DNA of 19,672 nucleotides. It comes from Chloroflexota bacterium. Its GTDB lineage: Bacteria > Chloroflexota > Limnocylindria > P2-11E. The DNA lies in NCBI GenBank assembly GCA_005881085.1, contig VBGU01000016.1, positions 1 to 19,672 of the forward strand, given 5' to 3'. Below, piece after piece: positions 1-6,646 of this stretch (position 1 is the stretch's first letter; each line of letters opens with the position of its first letter). Below the pieces are notes generated by a model. It saw only the letters and a program-made list of their open reading frames with translations, had not been told where the DNA came from and made no database searches. A program made the translations under genes and the position numbers.

Positions 1-773
1 TACGGCCGCGTGAACAGCGCCGTCGCGATGCTGAGCACGACGACCCACAGCAACACGGGATCGCCACGGATGAACGAGAGACCCTCCTTGATCGATTCGA
101 GCAGCGAAAGACGCGGGCCGTAATCGATCGCCGGTTGCGGACGCATCAGGAGGAGGGCCGCGACGATCGCCAGGTATGAGATCGCGTTGATCAGCATGAG
201 GCCGCCGACGCCGAACGGGATGATCAGGACGCCACCGACGAGCGGCCCCACCAGCGTCGCGCCGTTGAACGCGGCCGAGTTCAGACCGATCGCGCTCATG
301 AGCTGTTTGTCATCGACGAGACGCGGGACCATCGCCTGGCGTGTGGGCGCGTCGAACGAGAAGATGATCGAGTTCAGCGCGCTGATCAGAACGATCTCGA
401 CGATGTTGATCTGATTCGAGATCGCGAGGTATTGTGTAACGAGCAGCAAACGCCGGCGGTCGGCGCGATCAGCAACCACCCCACCAAAGAGGCCAAACGC
501 GATTCCGGGCAGCGCGCGCGAAAGACCAACGAGGCCGAGATAGAACGGAGCGAGCTGCGGGACGCCATCCTTGATCGCGAGCTGGACCACGAGCCAGCCG
601 AGGCCGAACTGCTGCATCCACGTCCCGATGTTCGAGACGACGAGGCCAATCCAGAAAAGGCGGAAGTCGCGATGCTCGAGCGCCGACCATGCGGAGGTCC
701 GGCCGGGCTCCGCGGCCGCGGCTTCGTCGAGCCCTTCGGCCTCGAGTTCGGAGGCAATCTCGTCCGAGGTCAT
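1..773 (-). CDS. MFS-family efflux transporter (5' part, runs off left edge)
   Basis: The visible 257 codons encode the N-terminal half of a 12-TM major facilitator resembling the EntS/DHA3 (MFS_3) drug or siderophore exporters. After a 27-residue acidic, Ala-rich leader comes the typical start ALEHRDFRLFWIGLVVSNIG, then TM1 with GTWMQQFGLGWLV. The loop-2 signature reads FGGVVADRADRRRLLL, and further helices include SALNSIIFSFDAPTRQAMVP and NSAAFNGATLVGPLVGG. No stop is met before the edge, so the C-terminal half lies outside the window. The ATG at 773 was chosen because no other in-frame start precedes TM1. There is no recognisable Shine-Dalgarno: the start sits 6 nt after the selC tRNA discriminator base. 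Substrate unknown; family confident. Confidence 0.85.
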   Translation of the reverse strand, partial: MTSDEIASELEAEGLDEAAAAEPGRTSAWSALEHRDFRLFWIGLVVSNIGTWMQQFGLGWLVVQLAIKDGVPQLAPFYLGLVGLSRALPGIAFGLFGGVVADRADRRRLLLVTQYLAISNQINIVEIVLISALNSIIFSFDAPTRQAMVPRLVDDKQLMSAIGLNSAAFNGATLVGPLVGGVLIIPFGVGGLMLINAISYLAIVAALLLMRPQPAIDYGPRLSLLESIKEGLSFIRGDPVLLWVVVLSIATALFTRP

Positions 774-779
774 CTGCTG

Positions 780-873
780 CGAGAGTGCATGGGAGTCGAA
801 CCCACCACGGAACGTTCTACGGCCCGTCAACGGTTTTGAAGACCGAGGGACTCACCGGAGCCCCCGCACTCTC
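780..873 (-). tRNA. selC: Selenocysteine tRNA (anticodon TCA)
   Basis: This folds as a bacterial tRNA-Sec. It has an 8-bp acceptor stem (GAGAGTGC with GCACTCTC, perfect) and a 6-bp D stem (GGGGGC with GTCCCT) closing the 8-nt loop TCCGGTGA, which matches my recollection of the E. coli selC loop. The anticodon loop is CTTCAAA with TCA at positions 34-36. A long variable arm and a 5-bp T stem around TTCGACT follow, giving the 8+5 bp branch specific to bacterial tRNA-Sec. The discriminator is G; CCA is not encoded (CAG follows). The tRNA decodes UGA as selenocysteine together with SelA, SelB and SelD, which should therefore exist elsewhere in the genome. It is preceded by a UUCG hairpin and followed directly by the MFS start codon. 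Confidence 0.95.
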
Positions 874-877
874 AGAT

Positions 878-895
878 GAGTTTCCGAAGAAACTC
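878..895 (-). terminator. UUCG-tetraloop hairpin upstream of selC
   Basis: On the minus strand, GAGTTTC-TTCG-GAAACTC forms a perfect 7-bp stem capped by the extra-stable C(UUCG)G tetraloop. It lies between the stop of the toroid gene (934) and the 5' end of selC (873), with only 4 nt to the tRNA. No U-run follows. It may end transcription of the upstream gene, or be a processing or leader structure for the tRNA transcript. Confidence 0.5.
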
Positions 896-933
896 CGAAG
901 GCCAAGTGTACGTAGATGGCGAGATGCGATCCG

Positions 934-1962
934 CTATGGGTCGAGGCGGCCGGCCGAGCGGAGCACCGCCAGCGCATCGGCCGTAATCCACTCGTTCATT
1001 CGCCTACGGCTCGTTCCGCCCCAGTTCACGTAGTCCGCGTTGGATGTCATGGTCTTCGCACTGACTTTGTAGTAGCGCTTCTCGGCCGGCCAGCCCCCGT
1101 CGGGCAGTCGCCGCTCCTCGAGAAGATCGAGCGCTTCGGCGCATCGCGCATCGCGCATCTGTCCGACCTGCATCATCGCCTTCAGGCCGCCGAGAAAGTC
1201 GTAGTGCCAGTAACGCGGGTAATGGAGCGCGACGAAGTCGGGCGCGATGATGCGTCCGTCCGAGACGCGCTTGAAGAGCCGGCGCCGCAGAAAGACATCC
1301 GTCGCGGCGCGGGCCGCCTTTGCGGCGGCAGGGCGTCGGTATTTCCGTGCGTACACCGTGAGCCCGAGCATGGGCAAAAGCGTTTCCATGAATGACGACG
1401 TGTCGGCTTCCGGATGGCGATCGCAGTTCCATCCCCCATCCGGCCACTGCCAGTGGAGCAGGCGCTCCGCCAGAGAATGCGCTCGATCGTCGGCGATGCC
1501 GAGGGTCACGAGCGAGTAGAGGGCGTTGCCCTGCTGCGACGCGCACCGGCGGTAGCGGCCTCGCATGAGCGGAACCCCGCGACCGCGGTAGGCCTCGGCC
1601 TCGGTGCGGGCGGTGAACTCACGGAAATAGCTCGGGTCGAGCCAGAGCTCGAGGACGCGGTCACGGAGGGGATGAAGGCTTTCGTCGCCTTCTGGATATC
1701 CGAGGTCGGCGAGACTCGCGAGGACCCAGTGAAGGCCCTGCCACTTGTAGTAAACCTGCCGCCTCGTGCCTGCCCGTCCGAGCTGGTCGCGCCGCGAAAG
1801 AAGCGCGCGGACGGTGGGCGAGCGGCGGATCTCTGCGCGCAGTGAACGAATGGACTTCGCGCGGGGATCCTCGCCCAGCACGTGGACCCGCGTCTTCCAG
1901 CGGATGGAGGGCTCCGACGATTTCAGGAGAGCGGCGATCGGCGCCGCGTCCGTCACTTTCAT
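934..1962 (-). CDS. Hypothetical alpha-alpha toroid (prenyltransferase/squalene-cyclase-like repeat) protein, 342 aa
   Basis: A soluble protein whose spaced repeats resemble QW-type helices of terpenoid cyclases and prenyltransferase beta subunits: WQWPDGGWNCDRHPEAD at about 171-187 and RRLPDGGWPAEKRYY at about 284-298, each with helical flanks (FMETLLPMLGL, ADALAVLRSAG). There is no signal peptide or membrane segment. The DxDD acid motif of squalene-hopene cyclase is not evident, so this is probably a hypothetical member using the fold, not a hopanoid enzyme. It starts at ATG 1962 with a weak AGG-type ribosome site, 38 nt from the divergent lyase gene. The function is unknown. Confidence 0.8.
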   Translation of the reverse strand: MKVTDAAPIAALLKSSEPSIRWKTRVHVLGEDPRAKSIRSLRAEIRRSPTVRALLSRRDQLGRAGTRRQVYYKWQGLHWVLASLADLGYPEGDESLHPLRDRVLELWLDPSYFREFTARTEAEAYRGRGVPLMRGRYRRCASQQGNALYSLVTLGIADDRAHSLAERLLHWQWPDGGWNCDRHPEADTSSFMETLLPMLGLTVYARKYRRPAAAKAARAATDVFLRRRLFKRVSDGRIIAPDFVALHYPRYWHYDFLGGLKAMMQVGQMRDARCAEALDLLEERRLPDGGWPAEKRYYKVSAKTMTSNADYVNWGGTSRRRMNEWITADALAVLRSAGRLDP

Positions 1963-2000
1963 GAACGCCCAACCTACGCGGTTTTCCCGAAACTTCCCCG

Positions 2001-3176
2001 GTGATCCCGAGCAGCGAACATGTGGAGGTGAATACGGCCGGGCTGGGCGCGCGCCTGGTCACCAATCCTCGGCGGGACCACGCATACGCCGGAACGCCGA
2101 GAGGGAAAACGCAGCCCATCTCGTTCCACCGCACGATGCCCGGATATGCGGCGACCCCGGTCGTCGAGATGCCCGAACTCGCCGCGACCTGCAAGATCGC
2201 CCGCATCGTGGTCAAGAACGAGCAGGAGCGCCTCGGGCTTCCGTCGTTCAAGCTCCTCGGCAGCTCATGGGCGCTGCACCAACGAGTCAAGGCCGTCGCC
2301 GATCTTTCTTCGGACACGCTGATCGCGTTCCCCGACCTGTGCCGGATCGTGCCCCGTCTCGGTCGGCCAACGCTCTGCACCGCGAGCGACGGTAACCACG
2401 GGCGCGCAGTTGCCGCACTCGCCGAGGCCCTCGGCTGTGCGTGCGCGGTCTTTCTCCCCGCGGACAGCGCGGTGAGCCGCCTCGACTCGATAAGAGGTCA
2501 CGGCGCGATCGTGGAGCTTATCGACGGCAGCTACGACGAGGCGGTCGCGGCGGCACGGGCCGCCGCGGGCGCACGCGGTCACTGGTATTGCCCAGACACG
2601 GTCGGCGCCGAGGCGACGGATGAGGAGCGCACGTTCGCGAGCGACGTGATGACCGGATACAGGACGCTCTTCGAGGAATTCCTCGAACAGATCGCCCGGC
2701 CGCCGGATCTCCTCTTCGTGCAGGCCGGGGTCGGCGGCCTGTCGGCGGCAGCCGTTTCGAGCCTGCGCCGCATCTCCGCCACAGCGAAGGTCGTCGTGGT
2801 CGAGCCCGAAGGGTCGAACGCGATCGCTCTGTCGTTCGCGTCGGGTGCACCGGTCTCGGTCCCGGACGCGCCGACGGTCATGGCGTGCCTCCGCTGTCAG
2901 AGCCCGTCGTTCGTGGCCTGGCCGATCCTTCTCGCGGGCGTCGACGGCGCAATCGTTGTCACCGACGATGAGGCAGCCGTCGCGGTGCGCCAGCTCGCAC
3001 GAAAAGGGGTCGTAGCCGGTGCCTCAGGCGCCGCGAGCCTCGCCGGCGCCCTCGTCGCATGCGCGGACGAGACCCTTCGCATTCGATTGGGCATCACCCC
3101 TGACTCGCAGGTCGCGGTGGTCAATAGCGAGGGCGCGACCGACCCGGCGAGCTACGCGGCGATCCTCGCCGGGTAG
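2001..3176 (+). CDS. dpaL: Diaminopropionate ammonia-lyase-like PLP enzyme, 391 aa
   Basis: A fold-type II PLP enzyme of the YgeX/DpaL family, which converts 2,3-diaminopropionate to pyruvate and two ammonia in the cytoplasm. The Schiff-base lysine is K84 in GLPSFKLLGSSWA. D130 and the cofactor loop lie in TASDGNHGRAVA, and D199 in CPDT matches the second catalytic Asp region of the E. coli enzyme (QDTAWE). QAGVGGLSAA at 241-250 is the glycine-rich phosphate-binding loop. Length fits the family (about 400 aa). The start is GTG 2001; other in-frame GTGs at 2022 and 2028 are possible and none has a clear ribosome site. It stands alone on the plus strand, divergent from the toroid gene. A related threonine-dehydratase-like activity cannot be excluded. 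Confidence 0.85.
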   Translation: MIPSSEHVEVNTAGLGARLVTNPRRDHAYAGTPRGKTQPISFHRTMPGYAATPVVEMPELAATCKIARIVVKNEQERLGLPSFKLLGSSWALHQRVKAVADLSSDTLIAFPDLCRIVPRLGRPTLCTASDGNHGRAVAALAEALGCACAVFLPADSAVSRLDSIRGHGAIVELIDGSYDEAVAAARAAAGARGHWYCPDTVGAEATDEERTFASDVMTGYRTLFEEFLEQIARPPDLLFVQAGVGGLSAAAVSSLRRISATAKVVVVEPEGSNAIALSFASGAPVSVPDAPTVMACLRCQSPSFVAWPILLAGVDGAIVVTDDEAAVAVRQLARKGVVAGASGAASLAGALVACADETLRIRLGITPDSQVAVVNSEGATDPASYAAILAG

Positions 3177-3317
3177 CGGCTCAAGAGGGCACCGAGCAGT
3201 CGGGCCCGTCGTCAACGTCACCGGGGATTCCACCTAGAAGGCGATGCGGATGAATCCACCGCTGCTGAGCCACTGGTCTCGCAGGACGGGCAACGAGGCC
3301 GTCTCCGCGGAGCGTGT

Positions 3318-3869
3318 CTAACGCTCGAGGCGAAACACTTCGCGATGTCCCACCGAACCGGCACTGAGTCCGGCCTCGTATAGCAGGGGAAGGCCAGTCG
3401 CGAGGTCGAGCACGATGCGCTCACCCGTAAGGGTGTAGGTGACGCGACCGTCTGCGACCTCTTTCGTCCATGGTGAAGGAAGAGACGATGCGATGCCGTA
3501 GTGGATCCAGCGACCGACGCCGTTGCAATTTTCTGAATGGGTCTCCGTCGCAGTGAACTTGCCGCCCGCTTCGACATACCCATACGTCCCGTTGTGACAT
3601 GCATACCCGTGCCCTCCGGGGTCCTGGGTAGAAACCTCGTCTGTCACCAGGGTCCAACTCCAGTCATCGCGCCGGTGGTACTCGACTCGATAGACCGACG
3701 TGCCTGCGAGGTAACGGCCATCGCGGTAGCCCCGGTTGCTGTCCCATTGCTCGATGGTCATGACGAATGCGGGAAAGTCAGGACGGAGGCGTGGTGCGAC
3801 GATTTGCACGACCGCGATGGCAACCCCAAGGACGGCCAAGGTCGAGAGAGCACCAGCCCATCGCCTCAT
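3318..3869 (-). CDS. Hypothetical membrane-anchored/secreted protein, 183 aa
   Basis: I do not recognise the family. It has a short basic N-terminus and one hydrophobic segment (about residues 7-26, ALSTLAVLGVAIAVVQIVA), followed by a polar, Tyr/Trp-rich region likely outside the membrane. Only two cysteines occur (C91, C115), about 24 residues apart, which could form a disulfide. The start ATG 3869 has GAGG 5 nt upstream. Composition looks less GC-biased than neighbours. The stop is TAG; the same frame continues for 27 sense codons to another TAG. It lies 34 nt downstream of the hydrolase gene. Confidence 0.7.
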   Translation of the reverse strand: MRRWAGALSTLAVLGVAIAVVQIVAPRLRPDFPAFVMTIEQWDSNRGYRDGRYLAGTSVYRVEYHRRDDWSWTLVTDEVSTQDPGGHGYACHNGTYGYVEAGGKFTATETHSENCNGVGRWIHYGIASSLPSPWTKEVADGRVTYTLTGERIVLDLATGLPLLYEAGLSAGSVGHREVFRLER

Positions 3870-3903
3870 GTGTCCTCGATAGTCACACGCCCCTGTAATT
3901 CAA

Positions 3904-4809
3904 CTAAGCCGGACGCTCTACTGCTGCATCCGCCGGTCCGCGACCTCTCGCGGTGCCAAGAAACCAGGCGACCGTGTCGGCGCGCATCGCAGGCACGAAC
4001 ACGTGGCCGACGCCGGGGTAGCTCGCAAAATGCGAGGGGACGCTCAACTGCTGCAGCGCCTGCGCGAAGCGCGTGCCGCGTTCGAGCCGGGTCGTCCCGC
4101 CGACGGTGTCCCACGCACGCACGACGTCGGCGGGATTCGCATCGGCCTCGCCGACACCAACGAAGACGCGCACGTGGCGAAGAGCGGCGACATCGAACGG
4201 GTTCTGATGATTCCAGAGGGCGAAGTCCCCGACGCCGTATGGATACGGCTGCGCGCTCGTCGGCATGGTGTACGTGCCGGCCGAGAGAGTCACAAGCGCG
4301 GCGACACGGTCGGGATGGCGGAAAGCGAACCGGTGCGCGCTCTGCGCGCCGCGCGAGAATCCGACGAGGTCGATGCCCGGCGCGATGTGAAATCGCGATT
4401 GCGCCGTCACCTGATCCGCAAGCGCAATGAGCGATTCATCGACTCTCAGATCCGCGAGCGTCAGGCTTTCGTCCGCGATCGGGTCGTAGTCCGGACTGGG
4501 CACGAGCAGGAGCCAGCGGTGTTCTTCCGCGGCAGGCACGAACTCCTGAGCCAGGTCACGGCCCTCGCCGCCGAGGCCAGGGAGCACGATCACGAGCGTC
4601 GCGAGGGCCGTTGGCTGGGTCGTCACTGAATCCGGCACGAATAGGAGCGGCGCCCTGTCGCTCCGGGTGAGCCGATCGACAAGCGAGGTTTCGTGCGCGG
4701 CACCCGCGGTCTGCCAGCGCGGGTCGAGCGCGGGAGCCGCGTGCATCGCGGAAGCACCGATCGAGAGGCCGAGCACGATACCGACGATGACCGTGAGCAC
4801 ACGTCGCAT
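3904..4809 (-). CDS. Secreted alpha/beta hydrolase (esterase/depolymerase-like), 301 aa
   Basis: An N-terminal signal peptide (MRRVLTVIVGIVLGLSIGASA, cut near AMHAA) exports the protein. The alpha/beta hydrolase core has a strand followed by an oxyanion loop (VIVLPGLGGEG, 73-83), a nucleophile elbow GFSRG with S152, a likely acid D223 in VGVGEADANPADV, and H269 in PGVGHVF. This complete triad indicates a functional serine hydrolase, resembling LpqC/PHB-depolymerase-type or dienelactone-hydrolase-type esterases. The substrate cannot be told. Start ATG 4809 gives the signal peptide. The gene sits 121 nt after bactofilin in the same direction; nothing in that gap is recognisable except a bactofilin-frame tail after its TAA. 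Confidence 0.85.
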   Translation of the reverse strand: MRRVLTVIVGIVLGLSIGASAMHAAPALDPRWQTAGAAHETSLVDRLTRSDRAPLLFVPDSVTTQPTALATLVIVLPGLGGEGRDLAQEFVPAAEEHRWLLLVPSPDYDPIADESLTLADLRVDESLIALADQVTAQSRFHIAPGIDLVGFSRGAQSAHRFAFRHPDRVAALVTLSAGTYTMPTSAQPYPYGVGDFALWNHQNPFDVAALRHVRVFVGVGEADANPADVVRAWDTVGGTTRLERGTRFAQALQQLSVPSHFASYPGVGHVFVPAMRADTVAWFLGTARGRGPADAAVERPA

Positions 4810-4930
4810 AGCTTCGTCCGACGCTACGCGCGGGTGCGGGGGCGCAGGTGCAGACCGGGTCTCAGGAGACGGCGATGGTCCCCGTGTCGGCAGGGACGGT
4901 CAACGCCCCTGCCGCGCACGCTGCTGTGAC

Positions 4931-5413
4931 TTACTGCGCGGAGAGATCCGCGGGCTGTGACTCGACCACGTCGCGGTTACGGCGATCCTGATGCTTGTTG
5001 CCACGACCACCTGACTGCCACGACTTGCGGCGCTCCTCGCCGGTTGGGAGCGAGACGACATCGCGCTTGTCCATCATGTTGCAGTACCCGTCGAACACGA
5101 CGCCCTTGTCCATGACCAGCGACGGGGTCGCGAGGTCGGCCTTCACGCGGGCATGGCCGCGGAGCTCGACGGAGTCGCGAGCCTTGATCTTCCCGTTGAC
5201 CTCGCCGTTGATCACAACGGAGCCGCAGGTGATGTCAGCCGAGACTTTGGCCGTCTCGCCGATGATGAGGAGATCGTCCGTGGTGATCTCGCCGGTGAAG
5301 GTGCCATCGAAACGGACCTGACCCTGGAAGCTGAGCTTTCCTTCGAAAACCAGCCCTGGGCCGAACGTGGCGTTGCCCGACGCGTCAGCGCTCCCGCCTT
5401 GGTATTCACGCAT
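4931..5413 (-). CDS. Bactofilin family polymer-forming cytoskeletal protein, 160 aa
   Basis: The central region (about residues 20-112) is a run of short beta-helix turns: GLVFEGKLSFQGQVRFDGTF, GEITTDDLLIIGE, ADITCGSVVINGEVNGKI, SVELRGHARVKADL. This is characteristic of bactofilin (DUF583), which self-assembles into filaments that place cell-wall or polarity factors. The N-terminus is short and the C-terminal tail (about 120-160) is polar and disordered. The start ATG 5413 was preferred over a longer frame starting at 5443 because AGGAGGG lies just upstream of it. The gene is probably the last or next-to-last member of the minus-strand run that begins with the TPR gene, but a 115-nt gap separates it from pirin, so it may have its own promoter. 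Confidence 0.9.
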   Translation of the reverse strand: MREYQGGSADASGNATFGPGLVFEGKLSFQGQVRFDGTFTGEITTDDLLIIGETAKVSADITCGSVVINGEVNGKIKARDSVELRGHARVKADLATPSLVMDKGVVFDGYCNMMDKRDVVSLPTGEERRKSWQSGGRGNKHQDRRNRDVVESQPADLSAQ

Positions 5414-5423
5414 ATGTGGTCTT

Positions 5424-5430
5424 CCCTCCT
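5424..5430 (-). promoter_or_regulatory. Ribosome binding site of bactofilin
   Basis: AGGAGGG on the minus strand, 10 nt before ATG 5413. It decides the start of the bactofilin gene in favour of MREYQGG over the longer open frame. Confidence 0.75.
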
Positions 5431-5528
5431 GCCGCCGGCGCACGCCGGGGTCGCGTAACCATGAACGTCGAAGGGGGAGCGCTGCAATGGCCTGGAGGGG
5501 GCAAACCCGTAACGATGGGTGCGGATAC

Positions 5529-6269
5529 TCAGGCGGCGCGGGTGGTGCGCGTCTCCACGAGAAGGACCTCGGCGCCCTTGGGACCGGCCTCGACGTCGAT
5601 CACCTCTTCGCCCTGGATCTTGGCCGCTCCTCCTTCGTCGAGCTCTGGTCGGACCAGAGACCCGTGGACCACGAAGAGGTAGCCGCCGAAGCCCGAGCGG
5701 AACTCATGGCGCACCTTCTTGTTCGCCTCCAGGAGCCCGGCGTAGACCGCCGCGTCCTGGTGCACGCTGACGGCGTCGTCCGCTCGAGGCGCACCGTCGC
5801 CGCCGAACCCCTGTGCCGGCACGAGCACCGGCTTCAGGGCGTTTCTCCGCGCACCGGCTGCGAACTCGCGCTGCTCGATGCTCGGCTCGAGGCCCCGACG
5901 CGAGGGCATGATCCACATCTGGATGAACCGCATCGGCTCGGTCTTCGAGCCGTTCCGCTCCGAGTGCTGCATCCCCGAGCCGAGCGTCGCGCGCTGGATC
6001 GCGCCCGGGTGAAGGATGCCGCCGTTGCCACGCGAGTCGGCATGTTCGAAGGTGCCCTCGGCCACGTAGGTGATGCCCTCGATATCCCTGTGCGGATGCA
6101 TCGGCCAGGCCGCTCCTGGAACAAGGCGATCGTCGTTGAAGACGCGGAGGTCTCCGATCCCCATGTTGGCCTCGTCCCAGTACTGGTCGAAGCTGAAGTG
6201 CCAGTTCGCGCTGAACCACCCGCCTTCCGCATGGAAGAGCGAAGCGCGAGGCCGCAAAACGATCGTCAT
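5529..6269 (-). CDS. Pirin family protein, 246 aa
   Basis: A bicupin pirin of the short bacterial YhhW type. The first cupin contains the metal ligands H58 and H60 (MHPHRDIEGITYVAEG) and H102/E104 (SGMQHSERN), all conserved. The N-terminal FDQYWDEANMGIGDLRVFND is typical. Pirins bind Fe or another metal, and some show quercetin 2,3-dioxygenase activity; the cellular role here is unknown but often linked to stress or redox. The start ATG 6269 (MTIVLRPRAS) was chosen because the longer frame runs into thioredoxin and is not pirin-like. It lies 22 nt after trxA, suggesting co-transcription and a redox context. Confidence 0.93.
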   Translation of the reverse strand: MTIVLRPRASLFHAEGGWFSANWHFSFDQYWDEANMGIGDLRVFNDDRLVPGAAWPMHPHRDIEGITYVAEGTFEHADSRGNGGILHPGAIQRATLGSGMQHSERNGSKTEPMRFIQMWIMPSRRGLEPSIEQREFAAGARRNALKPVLVPAQGFGGDGAPRADDAVSVHQDAAVYAGLLEANKKVRHEFRSGFGGYLFVVHGSLVRPELDEGGAAKIQGEEVIDVEAGPKGAEVLLVETRTTRAA

Positions 6270-6291
6270 CGCGCTTGCGGGGCGTCGCCTC

Positions 6292-6633
6292 TTACGCGGC
6301 GGCGTTCCCGGTGATGTGCGGCTGGAGCTTCTTGAGGAGCTGCTCTTTCGGGTGGTAGCCGACCACGCGATCGGCCTCGCGGCCATTCTTGAAGAGGATC
6401 ATCGTCGGAATCGAGCGGACCCCGAATCGACCCGCCGTGATGGGATTGGCGTCAACGTCCAGCTTGGCGATCTTGACCTTCTCGCCCTGCTCGTTCGCGA
6501 TCTCCTCGAGGACGGGAGCGACCATCCGACAGGGACCGCACCAGGTCGCCCAGAAATCGACGAGCACCGGAGTCTCGGACTTGATGACCTCGGTCTCGAA
6601 GTTCTGGTCGCTGACTACTTGTGGCTTGGACAT
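6292..6633 (-). CDS. trxA: Thioredoxin, 113 aa
   Basis: A standard cytoplasmic thioredoxin: active site WCGPC with C32 and C35 in VDFWATWCGPCRMVAP, cis-proline P76 in RSIPTMILF, and the C-terminal GYHPKEQLLKKL helix. It reduces protein disulfides with electrons from thioredoxin reductase, which is not in this window. The start ATG 6633 is fixed by a perfect AGGAGG; a longer frame would overlap the upstream gene and has no thioredoxin features. That ribosome site begins 1 nt past the stop codon of the large methylase-like gene, so trxA is probably transcribed with it. Confidence 0.97.
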   Translation of the reverse strand: MSKPQVVSDQNFETEVIKSETPVLVDFWATWCGPCRMVAPVLEEIANEQGEKVKIAKLDVDANPITAGRFGVRSIPTMILFKNGREADRVVGYHPKEQLLKKLQPHITGNAAA

Positions 6634-6638
6634 CGACA

Positions 6639-6645
6639 CCCTCCT
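6639..6645 (-). promoter_or_regulatory. Ribosome binding site of trxA
   Basis: AGGAGGG on the minus strand, 5 nt before ATG 6633, immediately after the TAA of the upstream methylase-like gene. It sets the trxA start. Confidence 0.85.
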
Positions 6646-6646
6646 A

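Noticed and set aside
386..757. 123-aa and 73-aa minus-strand frames at the left end
   Set aside because: Out-of-frame shadows of the MFS transporter, which is open to the window edge in another frame.
4860..4930. In-frame tail after the bactofilin TAA (ending LTVPADTGTIAVS)
   Set aside because: Only about 22 codons and no recognisable family; too short to separate from chance open frame in GC-rich DNA.
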